NCBI GenBank assembly: GCA_036268055.1
Contig: DATAUW010000030.1
Span: 1-64,000 of the forward strand
Source: Verrucomicrobiia bacterium
Lineage (GTDB): Bacteria > Verrucomicrobiota > Verrucomicrobiia > Limisphaerales > Pedosphaeraceae
Length of the DNA: 64,000 bases
Reading direction: 5' to 3'
Shown here: positions 36,136-46,178 of the stretch, piece by piece
Layout of the letters: every line of letters begins with the position of its first letter
Numbering within the stretch: position 1 is the stretch's first letter
Notes under the pieces: model-generated
The model's input: only the letters and a program-made list of their open reading frames with translations
Told to the model about the DNA's origin: nothing
Database searches by the model: none
Position numbers and translations under genes: made by a program

Positions 36136-36867
36136 TTAACTCAAGCCCAGATCCTTTATGAAATGGGCATCCTCGCGGTATTGTTCCTCACAATGGAGAA
36201 TCTCAATCACAATCTCTCGGATGGTTTCCGCGATTTGCTCCCGGCTCCATTGGCCGGGCGGCGACTGGACGACGTGAGGCCCATGAGCAACGATCCAGCG
36301 TGAAAGATGCCCCACGTCGGTGCAGGGCGATTTGAATTCGATCCGCATCCAACGTGTGGAATAAAAAATCGCCCAGCCAAAAATCATCGCAAAGCCAAAC
36401 GCTGAAATCGCTGGCGATGCGAATATGAAATTAACGAGAGCGCTGCTTGAGGATATCGGATGCCAGGTCAACGAAATTGCCGTAACAACGCTGCCGAGAA
36501 CCGTCGCTGTAACCAGTAGAGAAACAAGCCAGCTTGGGCGGACGAATTCCATCTCCTTGCTTAAACCGAGGTCTGTCGCAACTGCCTGGAAATTTGTTAC
36601 CCGGCGGGCTCGCGGAAAGAGAGTCGCCAGCGAGGTTTCCAATCTGATTTGACTGCGTTGAACCCCGCCATGCCGGATGAGCGAAGCTCGCAACCGATGA
36701 AAGGCACGCTGGGTTAAACAGGAAGCATCCTGGATGCGGCCGGCTTTGCTAAATATTAAATCTATCAGCTCGCTTGGTGTGACAATTTTTTCGGCTTCAG
36801 AATCTGCAATGGCAATATCGAATGTTTCCTCCACCTTCATCACGATTTCGACGCCATCAAGTCCCAT
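36136..36867 (-). CDS. Membrane protein with split, serine-less acyl-carrier-like sequences
   Basis: 243 aa from the ATG at 36867; a further upstream start at 36966 adds 33 residues without homology. Residues 1-43 (MGLDGVEIVMKVEETFDIAI, then EKIVTPSELIDLIF) follow the second half of an acyl carrier protein, but the phosphopantetheine serine position is Gly. Residues about 50-85 look like the first ACP helix. Two membrane segments lie at about 110-134 and 146-170. The C-terminus (207-243) again follows the first ACP helix and ends FIKDLGLS, the segment that normally precedes the DSL motif. This circularly permuted layout is probably a family feature. Function is unknown. Confidence 0.6.
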   Translation of the reverse strand: MGLDGVEIVMKVEETFDIAIADSEAEKIVTPSELIDLIFSKAGRIQDASCLTQRAFHRLRASLIRHGGVQRSQIRLETSLATLFPRARRVTNFQAVATDLGLSKEMEFVRPSWLVSLLVTATVLGSVVTAISLTWHPISSSSALVNFIFASPAISAFGFAMIFGWAIFYSTRWMRIEFKSPCTDVGHLSRWIVAHGPHVVQSPPGQWSREQIAETIREIVIEILHCEEQYREDAHFIKDLGLS

Positions 36868-36996
36868 GAAACAACCTGTAGTCCGGCAGACAGTAGTTCG
36901 CAACCGATAATTAAAAAAAATGTGCGGCAGCGATGTCCCGCCGCCGCCGCCGCACAGATTTCCCATCCTGCGCGTCCCTCGCGCGCAAAACCCAAT

Positions 36997-37938
36997 TTAT
37001 TTCACCGACGACGTTTGCGATTGGATCCAATACAAGTCGGCCAAGTCAGCCGCGCTCGGCATCGAAATATTATTCGTGACCGCCGCCGCGATGGCTCCGC
37101 CCATCCAATGTTTGATGATCGAATGCCCATCCGCAAAAGCGAAACCCGCCGCGTTGTTATGATACGAACCAGGAATATCCACACACCGGCTGTAGGTCGG
37201 ATTGCCATTCGCATCCGCTTTGCCCATGCCGACGGAAAACACCGGGTCATTGATGCTGTCGGGATTCTCATCGAGAATGACGAATAGCGATGACGGGTTC
37301 GGAATGTTCGCGAGTTTCCCATAAGTCTGCCAGTCCGAGGTATTGCCGCCGTCACCCTGGTACGAGCCTGAGAGCCAGGTCGAGCCCACCGGCAGGCCTT
37401 TGGCAAGGGTGAAACTGGACGTGTTCCAAATCGTTCCCACCGCGCAATTCATCGAGACGCTGCGGTTGCGCGGCCCCGCGCCTTGCACAACGCTGTGGTC
37501 TGCCGGGCAATGATAAGTGCTCGGGGAAGAATCATATTTGTAAAGGCACGAGCCGGTGGTGAGATAAAAATCATTGGTGGCCTGGCTATTGCCGGACGTG
37601 TTATCCACGCCCCCGCCGACCCAGTTCAGTTGCAGCGGCGGTCCGAAATAGGTCTTGGGCGGCGCGCCGCTGCCGGAATAAAAATCATTGGGCGCCAGCA
37701 AATCGTTGTTATCGCCCGCGTACATGTTCCACGCGATCATGATCTGCTTGGTGTTGTTCATGCAGAAAACTCCCTGCGCCTTCGCCTTGGCTTTGCTCAA
37801 CGCGGGCAACAGCAGCGACGCCAAAATCGCGATGATGGCGATCACCACGAGAAGTTCGATCAACGTGAAGGCCCGGTGAACGCGATGACTTTTCCGCTCT
37901 GTAACAACCGGCCCACGCGCCTGTTTTAAAATTTTCAT
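36997..37938 (-). CDS. Pseudopilin of the H-X9-DG type
   Basis: 313 aa. The type IV prepilin N-terminus is clear: basic leader, then [24 protein letters not shown], with cleavage predicted before the Phe. The C-terminal part has the verrucomicrobial/planctomycete H-X9-DG box, [15 protein letters not shown], and a Trp-rich middle. The product is likely exported by a type II secretion-like system and forms part of a pilus-like fibre. It follows the 723-aa secreted protein on the same strand. Function is inferred from family. Confidence 0.9.
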   Translation of the reverse strand: MKILKQARGPVVTERKSHRVHRAFTLIELLVVIAIIAILASLLLPALSKAKAKAQGVFCMNNTKQIMIAWNMYAGDNNDLLAPNDFYSGSGAPPKTYFGPPLQLNWVGGGVDNTSGNSQATNDFYLTTGSCLYKYDSSPSTYHCPADHSVVQGAGPRNRSVSMNCAVGTIWNTSSFTLAKGLPVGSTWLSGSYQGDGGNTSDWQTYGKLANIPNPSSLFVILDENPDSINDPVFSVGMGKADANGNPTYSRCVDIPGSYHNNAAGFAFADGHSIIKHWMGGAIAAAVTNNISMPSAADLADLYWIQSQTSSVK

Positions 37939-38047
37939 GTTTCGATGGTTTGAGTGGAAAATTGGAAATCGTCGGGTGAAATGAAATCGGGTGAAGTTTA
38001 AAAAAGGGGCGCCGACGCGAACGCCGGCGCCCCATGTTTCATTCAGA

Positions 38048-40219
38048 TCAAGGAGTCAGTCCGGGATGGACCAGCTCGAAGAAAAGATTACCACTCGGCG
38101 GCAGATTACTGCTGCTCAATTCGGTGTGATAATGATCACCCAACTGCAATGCCGTGACGCTCGTGTTCGTATTGACGGTGCCCGAGGTCAGGCTCGTGCG
38201 GGTGCCAAGAACGAAGCCATTCGCGGGCACTGTCCAGTCAACGTAATACTTCAAGTCCGGCGAAGGCAGGAAAATGGCGTTCGTCGGAACGGATGAATCC
38301 GACGCATAAACCCAGTCGCCCGAAGCGCCGCCACCCGCGTTGATGTTGATATTGGTGTCGGTCAGGAAGTCGTCCGAGAGCAGCGTCGTGCCGCCGTTGG
38401 AGATGGACGCGTTGCTCAATACGACCCGCTGGCCGACATTGCCGCCGCCATTGTTGTAACCGCCGAAATACACCACCATGCCGCCGCCGAAATAATTTTC
38501 CACATCGGAGGAAGACAAGCCGAGCGGGAAGGGCAGGTTCGTGCTGGAACCATCCGGCGCGACGACATGAATGTTCGTATTGCCAGTGAAGGTGTAAGAC
38601 CAGTTGCCGATAACTCCCCCCGCCGCGCGGAAGGAAGGCAGGCCCCCGTCATAGAGATTGCCATTGCCACCGGCGCTATTGGTTTTGCAACGGAGGGTGG
38701 TCGTAGCTGAGTTGTCCGAGTTCCGGTTGATGTCAATCATCAGCACGTTCGGTTCGGCATAATCCGGCTCGGCTTCGGTGGCGAGATTATTTGGGACGAG
38801 ATAAATCCGGGCGTCGTAGTTCGGATAATTCGTCGTGGGGAAACCGGCGATGCCGATGGTATAAGTCACCGGATCGCTTTGGTCCACCCACGAATAATTC
38901 GTGCCGATCGCATTGATATTCGCCGTCTCCAGGCTTTCCCGGTCATACGCTCCTCCGTTGTTGTTGAGGATGTTCAAACCCTGCACCGGCTTGGAAATGG
39001 AAACCGTTGGCCGCGTGATGGCCATGACTGCGCCCTTGAACACGACGTTATCAATGAAATACGCCGCCGTGCCGCTTGTCGGCATGTTGCCATATTTTTT
39101 GAAAAATATTCCGATGATGTCTGTCAGGCCGGAGGAACTGCTGATGATCGGCACGCGCATGTGAACCCAGCCGTTTGAGGCGCCATTGGGAATGAAAAGA
39201 TTGGTCGTGCCGCCACTGAGATCTTCCTCGCCGTTGTTGCCGGTGAGCGGGCCTTCCGTGAGTCCCAGTGGGATTCCCGAAATATCTCCCGACTGGTTGA
39301 ACGCGGTCAGGTCAATCGTGGACAAATTCGTGTCCCACATCACGTCGAACTCGACCGCCTGATAATGCGTGCCGTCAATCATGTTGGTCTCGGGACTCAC
39401 GCTGAAGCCGGTATTATTCGTGTCGAAAAACATCGCGATAACGTCGTTATTATCCCCGGGCGCGATCTCGCTGACGATTTCCGCCGAACCGGAAGTGCTC
39501 AATCCGTGCGCGTCATTGGTGGAAAACGCAACCGTTACTGGATGGCCGTACCAATTCGTGAAAACGCCGCCGAGGAAGTTCGCGTTGTCGAACGTGAAGG
39601 CGGTGTAATCGGGATACGTCGCCGCCGGAATGTCGAACACGATATTGTCCACATACATAATCGCGGTGCCATTGGTCGTATAATTTCCGTCGTACGGATC
39701 AATGGTGATTTTGCGGGTATCTATCGCGTTCGCGAAGCCCGTCGGCAGCGGCACGACGATGTGTTGCCAACCGTTGTTCGTGGAGACGGGCGCGATGTCG
39801 GCGCCGTAGAGGCCCACAAAATTATAATTGGCCGTGACGAAAGCATCCAACTGGAAGTGGGTCGCAGTTCCGTATTGGTCGAGCGCGGACGCCGGATCCA
39901 CCTTCACGTCAAATTCCAAAGCGGTGGCGTGCGAGAGGTCAACCGATCCGGGTAAATTATACGACGAGGCATGTTGCGCCTGTGTCGGCGTGTAAGTGAT
40001 GGTCAGCTTGAGTGAACCGGAAGAGGCATTGCCATTGGCATCGTCCGTGGAGAAAGTGGTGGTTCCCGCGGCTGGGCCGTAATCATAACTGAAGAGGCTT
40101 GCCTGCGCGGAATTGTCGAAAGTATCCACGACATAGTTCTGGGCTTGGCCGTTCGAAGCGGCCAGCGCCAAGCCGACCGCGGCCAGCAACGCTGTTTTTG
40201 TGTATCGGTTGAATTTCAT
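38048..40219 (-). CDS. Large secreted beta-sandwich protein
   Basis: 723 aa from the ATG at 40219, which gives a clean signal peptide ([27 protein letters not shown]); the frame continues upstream but without a start that improves it. Two or three carbohydrate-binding-like beta-sandwiches seem to be present (about 30-190, 230-390 and 530-650), with the repeated pattern 'F.T.DA.G...SGS..I' ([19 protein letters not shown] and [19 protein letters not shown]). No catalytic motif. The pseudopilin gene lies 110 bases downstream on the same strand, so the protein may be a secretion partner. Substrate unknown. Confidence 0.65.
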   Translation of the reverse strand: MKFNRYTKTALLAAVGLALAASNGQAQNYVVDTFDNSAQASLFSYDYGPAAGTTTFSTDDANGNASSGSLKLTITYTPTQAQHASSYNLPGSVDLSHATALEFDVKVDPASALDQYGTATHFQLDAFVTANYNFVGLYGADIAPVSTNNGWQHIVVPLPTGFANAIDTRKITIDPYDGNYTTNGTAIMYVDNIVFDIPAATYPDYTAFTFDNANFLGGVFTNWYGHPVTVAFSTNDAHGLSTSGSAEIVSEIAPGDNNDVIAMFFDTNNTGFSVSPETNMIDGTHYQAVEFDVMWDTNLSTIDLTAFNQSGDISGIPLGLTEGPLTGNNGEEDLSGGTTNLFIPNGASNGWVHMRVPIISSSSGLTDIIGIFFKKYGNMPTSGTAAYFIDNVVFKGAVMAITRPTVSISKPVQGLNILNNNGGAYDRESLETANINAIGTNYSWVDQSDPVTYTIGIAGFPTTNYPNYDARIYLVPNNLATEAEPDYAEPNVLMIDINRNSDNSATTTLRCKTNSAGGNGNLYDGGLPSFRAAGGVIGNWSYTFTGNTNIHVVAPDGSSTNLPFPLGLSSSDVENYFGGGMVVYFGGYNNGGGNVGQRVVLSNASISNGGTTLLSDDFLTDTNININAGGGASGDWVYASDSSVPTNAIFLPSPDLKYYVDWTVPANGFVLGTRTSLTSGTVNTNTSVTALQLGDHYHTELSSSNLPPSGNLFFELVHPGLTP

Positions 40220-40785
40220 AACGGTGAGTTGATGTCTGCTTTGCTTATTTGGTTGGTGCGGCATTTTCCGGCGGTGTTGCGCGCATTGATTCGCAACGTC
40301 GCTACTCTCTACCGAGAGGCACAGCCGGGGTGATCTGTGCCCACCATAGCAGTCCCGTTTTTGCTGGCATGTCGTGAAAATTGATGACACAAGCGAAATA
40401 GCTCATGAATAAAGGCTTTTGTGGAGTTTTCTCCATTGCCTCCGAACGGTCGCAAACAAGTCATTTAAGAATTATTCCGCGAGATTTTTTTCTCTTGTAA
40501 CACCAACTTAGTCCGCTTCTACAACGACTTAGCTCCGTTTTTCAGTAACTCGTAAGTGCTCCTGACAATCTATGGATAGCCCAATTCCCCGGTAGAATTC
40601 TCTGGAATTTTTTCTCCCTTTCGTATGTCCCATATTTTGATGACACCATTTGGACGGCCGAGGCTAATACTTTTGTACTATGTTTTGATGACATCCCCTT
40701 TTTGCCGTTCTGAGCTAGGTTGACCGTGTCCATCCAAACTATTGCGCCATCGGCAAACGAATTTGCAGCGCCAACAAATTGCGAA
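40220..40785. promoter_or_regulatory. Divergent regulatory gap with TTGATGACA copies
   Basis: 566 bases without a gene. TTGATGACA occurs at 40382-40390, 40637-40645 and 40685-40693. It separates a leftward secreted protein from a rightward lipoprotein-pseudopilin pair. Confidence 0.4.
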
Positions 40786-41094
40786 ATGAATCCGTTCACA
40801 CAAACTTCTGCCCGCTGCCGCTGGCCTCTCCTTGCGGTCTTATTTCTCGCCGCCAGCCTGGTGGCGTGCAGCAAACATGCGGAGGCTCTGGGCGAATCAA
40901 CCTCCTCGGATCCCGAGGTCAACGCGCATCTTGCCCAGCTTACTCATGAATTGCGCCACGCGATGGTCGGCCAAAAGCTTAACCGCGATTTCGACGAGTT
41001 CGCCGCCCTGCGCCATTTGACCGTGCCACCGCCGCCGGAAGGAAAAAAATACGCCATCAGTGAAAAGTGGAAGGTCGTGCTCGTGGACAAATGA
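40786..41094 (+). CDS. Small lipoprotein, unknown function
   Basis: 102 aa from the ATG at 40786, chosen because it gives a lipoprotein signal: basic CRWP, hydrophobic LLAVLFLAAS and lipobox LVAC. The mature part is short, with a helical stretch (VNAHLAQLTHELRHAMVGQ) and a Pro-rich turn. The pseudopilin gene begins 21 bases after the stop, so the two are co-transcribed. I recognise no family; it may be a periplasmic helper of that system. Confidence 0.6.
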   Translation: MNPFTQTSARCRWPLLAVLFLAASLVACSKHAEALGESTSSDPEVNAHLAQLTHELRHAMVGQKLNRDFDEFAALRHLTVPPPPEGKKYAISEKWKVVLVDK

Positions 41095-41115
41095 AAAATT
41101 TTCGCAGTTAAAATT

Positions 41116-42012
41116 ATGACAACAAAAGATTTCCCCCACGCAAACGCGGTGAAGCCGTTCGCGCGCGCGTTCACACTGATCGAATTGCTGGTCGTCATCG
41201 CCATCATCGCCATTCTCGCCGGGTTGCTCTTGCCCGCGCTGGCGTCCGCGAAGGGCAAGGCGCGCCGCATCCAATGTGTTTCGCAAATGAAACAACTCGG
41301 CCTGGGCGTGTCGCTCTTCGCCGCCGATCACACCGACATGTTTCCGCCCGCCGGTTACTCCACTGCCAACAACCAGGTCGCGTGGGATGGTTTCATAAAT
41401 AACTATATCGGCGGTAATTTGGCCCACACCGACCTCGACGGCGGCACGCTGGATACCGACCAGGCACCCGGAGTTTTACATTGCCCGGCGGACCGCGGCG
41501 CGGACAGTGGCTGGGTGGCGAATTATCCCGGCGTCTTCGCGCGCCGCACGTATGCGATGAATGCCGTTGGCCCCGCCTACGGGACCGAATACCAGATTCA
41601 GCCCGGCAAACCCATTCCACCGCCTGACCACGGCGTGGGCATCTATTGGGACGACGCCATTTTTCCGAACATAAACTGGGACATCCCCGGCTACACGTCA
41701 GCAGTGGTCGCCGATCCCTCCGGAACCATTTTGCTCGTCGAACAACCTTGCGGGGATAACGTGGCCGATAATATTTGGCCCTGCATTTCGTTTGGCCCGC
41801 AAGGAACCGCCGGCCAGGGCAACGGCGAACTCTATCAACTCGACAACAACGACACGGAAAACCAGGGCGCCGCGCTCTACGCCGCGCATGGTGCGCGTTT
41901 CAATTATCTTTTTCACGACAACCACGTCGCGCCGCTCAAGGTGGAACAAACCATCGGCACCGGCACGCTCGCGTTGCCCAAGGGAATGTGGACCGTCGCC
42001 GCGGGGGATTAG
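41116..42012 (+). CDS. Pseudopilin of the H-X9-DG type
   Basis: 298 aa. Type III signal: [22 protein letters not shown], followed by [18 protein letters not shown]. The C-terminal box is degenerate ([13 protein letters not shown] instead of H-X9-DG). It is a second pseudopilin in about 5 kb, divergent from the first. It is likely processed by a prepilin peptidase encoded elsewhere. Coupled to the lipoprotein by a 21-base spacing. Confidence 0.88.
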   Translation: MTTKDFPHANAVKPFARAFTLIELLVVIAIIAILAGLLLPALASAKGKARRIQCVSQMKQLGLGVSLFAADHTDMFPPAGYSTANNQVAWDGFINNYIGGNLAHTDLDGGTLDTDQAPGVLHCPADRGADSGWVANYPGVFARRTYAMNAVGPAYGTEYQIQPGKPIPPPDHGVGIYWDDAIFPNINWDIPGYTSAVVADPSGTILLVEQPCGDNVADNIWPCISFGPQGTAGQGNGELYQLDNNDTENQGAALYAAHGARFNYLFHDNHVAPLKVEQTIGTGTLALPKGMWTVAAGD

Positions 42013-42021
42013 AAGAAAATG

Positions 42022-42696
42022 TTACCCTCCAAAAAATTCCTTTGCCGCCAGTGGGTAATCCGTGCATACACCGTCCACGCCCCATGATTTAAAATCCGCC
42101 CAGCGCTTTTTCATCGTCGCGAGATCGAAGCCGTGTATCTCCGGCGAAATCAAATAAAACAATCGGCCCGCCTCCCGCACCGCGCGAGCTTCTTTTTCAG
42201 TCAGCCACAAGGTGTCGAATTCATCGCCCCACACGACTTCGGCGGGAATGGAAAGGCATTGCGACAACGGCTCCTTACGGTCACTCAGGCGCGCGGCCAG
42301 GCGCACCTTGTGGCTATGCGGCAATAATTTTATTTTCCATTGCGCCGCGCCCGGCGTTTTAGGTTGCAATAATTCAAAATCGAAATAAAAACTGCGCGCG
42401 CCGAGCCGTCCGGAATTCATCAGGTCAATCAAAGCCGCTTCGTAACCGAGTTCCTTGACGTTGATCGCGAGTTCGAGATTTGGATGCCGTTGAAATAATT
42501 CAGTGTAAGCGGCAAGACTGTTTTCGGGCGTGCGCGGCGCGGCATCGTGGCTGATATAAAATTCATTCGCCGCATCGCGGCGCAAATCGGTTTCCAGGCC
42601 GAAGCCTTGCGCGAGCGCATCGGCACACGCGGCAACGGAATTTTCCACCACGGAATGCGGGCCGTTCAAATTGGCGCGATGAGCGAGGATGATCAT
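42022..42696 (-). CDS. Glycerophosphodiester phosphodiesterase-like protein
   Basis: 224 aa from the ATG at 42696; the frame extends upstream across the neighbouring gene but this is not expected to be translated. GDPD-type TIM-barrel: ILAHRANLNGP with the catalytic His-Arg, ENSVAACADALAQGFGLETDLRR with the metal-binding Glu-x-Asp, and YISHDA. The C-terminal GVDGVCTDYP also fits. It is shorter than most GDPD enzymes. Placed last in a polysaccharide operon, it may act on a glycan-linked phosphodiester; this is inference. Confidence 0.85.
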   Translation of the reverse strand: MIILAHRANLNGPHSVVENSVAACADALAQGFGLETDLRRDAANEFYISHDAAPRTPENSLAAYTELFQRHPNLELAINVKELGYEAALIDLMNSGRLGARSFYFDFELLQPKTPGAAQWKIKLLPHSHKVRLAARLSDRKEPLSQCLSIPAEVVWGDEFDTLWLTEKEARAVREAGRLFYLISPEIHGFDLATMKKRWADFKSWGVDGVCTDYPLAAKEFFGG

Positions 42697-42721
42697 TTTA
42701 CCGATGTGCGGCGTTGCTGAA

Positions 42722-43795
42722 TTAAGGCGCGGAAATGTCCAGCCAATCGGGATGCTTCTCGGCGTGCCGAGCGATTTCTTCGAGCACCTTTTCGACTGAG
42801 GACGCCGGCTTCCATCCCCAGGTTTTTTTGGCGAGTGTGGAATCGAGGACCATCCACGGAATATCGAATGGCCGCGAACTGCCGTCGGTCTCCACGTGAT
42901 GCGCGCCGAAACGCCTGCTGCACCACGCACTGAGTTGTGCGAGCGAAGTGGCGCTGGCGGCTCCGCCGCTGACATTGATGGTGCGCGGTTGTTTTGCGTT
43001 GAGGCCCACACGCATCTGTTTCAAAAGCAACGGCGCCATGTCGGCGGGATGCAGACAATCGCGCACTTGAAAACCTTTGCCGCCGAAGCCGAGATATTTC
43101 AGCGGACGCTGGCGCAGCCACGAGTTGATCCAGAAACTGAAGATGCCCTGGTCGGCGCGGCCAAATTGTCCGGCACCCGCCAGCACGCCGCAACGATTGA
43201 TCCACACGGGAAATTGAAAGGTCTCACCATATTCCAGCGCGAGCGCCTCGGATGCGAGCTTGGTGCTGCCGTAAAGCGAAATGGGCGCGGCGGTCGAAAA
43301 ATTTTCCGCAACTCCCTGCGCGGAAATTCCCGGCGTGCGCGCCTTGGCGTCGGGCTGAAAAGCATTTTTGATCGCGCGCACTTTCAGCGCTGCCAGCGGC
43401 TTGATTGCATACACGCGGCTGGTGCTCAGCAACGTAAAACCGGCGCGATGCGCCTTGCAATATTCGACCAGATTAACCGTGCCATTGAGGTTGTGCTCGA
43501 CTAACTGTCGGCTGCTTGTCTGTCCATCCACGCCGGCGAGCACGCTGGGATTGGCGGCGGCATCCACCACCCAATCCGCCGCGGGCAACGCGCCGATGTC
43601 CGCCGCGCTGCGCACATCCGCGTACTGCACTCGAATGCCAAGCCGCTTCAATTCAAGCCGGTTGAGTTCACTGCCGGGCCGGATGAAATTATCGAAGCCG
43701 AAAATTTCCGCGCCTTCAACGCTCTCCTTGAGCCGAGCGGCGAGCGTGCTGCCGACGAACCCGCAAATACCGCTGATGAGAATTTTTTGTTTCAA
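42722..43795 (-). CDS. NAD-dependent sugar epimerase/dehydratase (SDR)
   Basis: 357 aa if it starts at the TTG at 43795, 5 bases after the upstream stop and immediately before the conserved KQKILISGICGFVGS; an ATG-start frame runs further upstream but overlaps the preceding gene. Rossmann fold with the dinucleotide motif GICGFVGSTLA. A YGSTKLASE segment carries the YxxxK pair, and ADWVVDAAANPSV fits the extended SDR group. Probably converts a nucleotide sugar in the same pathway as the epimerase before it. Confidence 0.85.
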   Translation of the reverse strand: MKQKILISGICGFVGSTLAARLKESVEGAEIFGFDNFIRPGSELNRLELKRLGIRVQYADVRSAADIGALPAADWVVDAAANPSVLAGVDGQTSSRQLVEHNLNGTVNLVEYCKAHRAGFTLLSTSRVYAIKPLAALKVRAIKNAFQPDAKARTPGISAQGVAENFSTAAPISLYGSTKLASEALALEYGETFQFPVWINRCGVLAGAGQFGRADQGIFSFWINSWLRQRPLKYLGFGGKGFQVRDCLHPADMAPLLLKQMRVGLNAKQPRTINVSGGAASATSLAQLSAWCSRRFGAHHVETDGSSRPFDIPWMVLDSTLAKKTWGWKPASSVEKVLEEIARHAEKHPDWLDISAP

Positions 43796-43800
43796 GCGAA

Positions 43801-44856
43801 TCAGCCCGCCTGGCAGGCGGCGTTGATCTCGGTCAAAATGCCGCGCAAATCGTAGCGATATTTCCAGTCGGGATAATGCGATTGGAATTTGCGCACGTCG
43901 CTGATCCACCAGATATGATCGCCGATGCGGTTGTCTTCGACGTAAGTCCAGTTGAGTTTGCGCCCGCTAATTTCCTGGCACAAGTCAATCGCTTCGAGCA
44001 TCGAGCAATTCGAGTGGCGGCTGCCGCCGAGATTATAAACTTCGCCCACGCGCGGCGCGCGAAAAAATTGCCAGATGGCCTCGACCAAATCATGGCTGTG
44101 AATATTATCGCGCACCTGTTTGCCGCCGTAACCGAATACGCGATAGGGTTTGCCCGTCACCGTGCATTTCATCAGGTAAGCAAGAAACCCGTGCAACTCC
44201 GTGCCCGCGTGGCCCGGACCAGTCAGGCATCCGCCGCGAAAACAAACCGTGTGCATGCCAAAATAGCGGCCGTATTCCTGGACCAAAATATCCGCAGCCA
44301 CTTTGCTCGCGCCGAAGAGCGAGTGCTTCGTTTGGTCAATGGACATCGTCTCGTCAATGCCGTTCCAATAGCCGTGGCCGCGTTCGATTTCCCATCGTTT
44401 TTCCTCCGCGACCAGCGGGAGGCGATTGGGAGTATCGCCATAGACTTTATTCGTGCTCGTGAAAATGAACGCCGCATCGGGCGCGTGCAGGCGGGTGGCT
44501 TCGAGCATGTTCAACGTGCCCACGGCGTTCACGCCAAAGTCCGTGTGCGGTTCGCGCGCGGCCCAATCGTGCGACGGCTGGGCGGCGGTATGCACGACGG
44601 CTTTGATGTCCTTGCCAAATTTTTTGAAGATGGTTTCGATCGCCGCGGCGTCGCGAATATCAGCGGAAAAATGCTGGTAATTCTTGAGATTTTTTTCGAG
44701 GCGTTCGCGAGTATGGCTGGTGGAAGCTTCAGCGCCAAAAAAACGGGCGCGCATGTCGTTATCAATTCCAACCACCCCCAGATTTTCGCAATGGAACCGC
44801 TGGCAAGTTTCCGAACCAATCAATCCGGCAGCGCCGGTCACAATAATCACGGACAT
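43801..44856 (-). CDS. CDP-paratose 2-epimerase-like SDR protein
   Basis: 351 aa. [11 protein letters not shown] dinucleotide site, [22 protein letters not shown], and [12 protein letters not shown], which resembles RfbE (CDP-paratose to CDP-tyvelose). The catalytic YxxxK is replaced by FxxxK (HSLFGASK). As I recall, related proteins share that Phe, so it is probably a group feature, not a lesion. It lies between a dolichol-phosphate-sugar-synthase-like GT2 and a second SDR, consistent with synthesis of a deoxysugar. Confidence 0.85.
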   Translation of the reverse strand: MSVIIVTGAAGLIGSETCQRFHCENLGVVGIDNDMRARFFGAEASTSHTRERLEKNLKNYQHFSADIRDAAAIETIFKKFGKDIKAVVHTAAQPSHDWAAREPHTDFGVNAVGTLNMLEATRLHAPDAAFIFTSTNKVYGDTPNRLPLVAEEKRWEIERGHGYWNGIDETMSIDQTKHSLFGASKVAADILVQEYGRYFGMHTVCFRGGCLTGPGHAGTELHGFLAYLMKCTVTGKPYRVFGYGGKQVRDNIHSHDLVEAIWQFFRAPRVGEVYNLGGSRHSNCSMLEAIDLCQEISGRKLNWTYVEDNRIGDHIWWISDVRKFQSHYPDWKYRYDLRGILTEINAACQAG

Positions 44857-44915
44857 CCGTGCTGAATATCAGCCACGCGGCGTGGTGGCAATTCCAAAGT
44901 GAACGCGTCTCAAAG

Positions 44916-46079
44916 TTATCGCCGTTTCATCCCGAGAATGCTTACAAAGAAGCTGGATAGAATGGTCTGAAAACCCAGGGCCGTCAGCGTCATGCCGGGA
45001 ATCACCAGGCGCATCGTCCGGCTGTATTCGAGATGCCCGAAATGCACGTTCCACCATTGCGCCACTGCCCACGCTAATAAAATAACGCCGGTCAAAAACG
45101 CCATAACCCCTATCACCAGTCCGCGTTCCAAATAGACCAAATCAAAAAAATATTTCATCGCCGGGTCTTCTGGCAACAGACCTTCGTTGATGGCAAAGGT
45201 CTTGGCAAACACCGCGAACAACACGGATTGATAGCCCAGCAATATTGCCAGGCTCGCGAAGAGCAGCGTGTGGGCATCGAATGTTATGCCGTGTATCTCA
45301 AGTCCGGGCAGCGCGATCGCGTAACCAGCCAGCCCAAAAATTCCCAGCAAAATACCAGGATACAAAAACAGCCAGCGCGGACTGAAGATCAGGAAAAAGC
45401 GCAGCGTGCGCCAGCCATCGCGAAAGGTTTTTAAATGCGGCGCGTGCGCCTTGCGGCCGTCGGGGTGCAGCGTGATCGGGTTCTCGGCGATCTTCACTCC
45501 GCGGATGCTCGCCTTGATGATCATCTCGGTCGCGAATTCCATCCCCTGGCAGCGCAGGTCCAGCCGGTAATACAAATCCTTGGTGAACGCGCGCAGCCCG
45601 CAATACACATCGTTGATCGGCGAAGCAAACATGTGCCGCGCCATCAAAGTGAACATCGGATTGCCAATCCAGCGATGCGACCACGGCATCGCACCCGGCA
45701 ATACCTTGCCGCCGCCGCCGGTCAATCGGCAACCCATCACGAGGTCGCAGCCTTCGCGCAATTTCGTGATGAAGCCGGTGATCTCGGAAAAATCGTAACT
45801 GTCGTCGGCATCACCCATGAGCACCCACTTGGCCTGGGCGGCTTCGATGCCCCCCTTGAGCGCGTTGCCATAGCCTTTCTCCGATACGCGCACCACGCGG
45901 GCGCCGAGCCGTTCGGCAATTTCGATGGAGCCATCCGTGCTGCCGTTATCCGCGATAAGAATTTCGCCGCGCACGCCCGCGCGTTCGAGGCCAAGCCGGG
46001 CTTTTTGGATGCACGTTGCCAGCGTGTCGGCTTCGTTCAAGCACGGCATCACTACAGATATGTCATAGCTTTCTGACAC
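44916..46079 (-). CDS. Membrane GT2, dolichol-phosphate-mannose synthase-like
   Basis: 387 aa. GT-A domain: ISVVMPCLNEADTLATCIQKA, ILIADNGSTDGS, VSEKGYGNALKGG and the metal site MGDADDSYDF. Three or four C-terminal membrane helices (about 235-387) anchor it. It probably loads a sugar on undecaprenyl or a similar lipid carrier. The start is GTG (46079-46077). It is first in the leftward run with two SDR genes and a GDPD-like gene, so the run makes and uses a lipid-linked sugar. Confidence 0.9.
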   Translation of the reverse strand: MSESYDISVVMPCLNEADTLATCIQKARLGLERAGVRGEILIADNGSTDGSIEIAERLGARVVRVSEKGYGNALKGGIEAAQAKWVLMGDADDSYDFSEITGFITKLREGCDLVMGCRLTGGGGKVLPGAMPWSHRWIGNPMFTLMARHMFASPINDVYCGLRAFTKDLYYRLDLRCQGMEFATEMIIKASIRGVKIAENPITLHPDGRKAHAPHLKTFRDGWRTLRFFLIFSPRWLFLYPGILLGIFGLAGYAIALPGLEIHGITFDAHTLLFASLAILLGYQSVLFAVFAKTFAINEGLLPEDPAMKYFFDLVYLERGLVIGVMAFLTGVILLAWAVAQWWNVHFGHLEYSRTMRLVIPGMTLTALGFQTILSSFFVSILGMKRR

Positions 46080-46178
46080 TAATTAATGGTCGCGCAATGT
46101 AGTAAGAGCGCGTCAAAATGGCGAACCTTTTGTTGGCGGGAAAAAATAAAAATCCGCGCGTGGATTTTGGCAAGGAGA

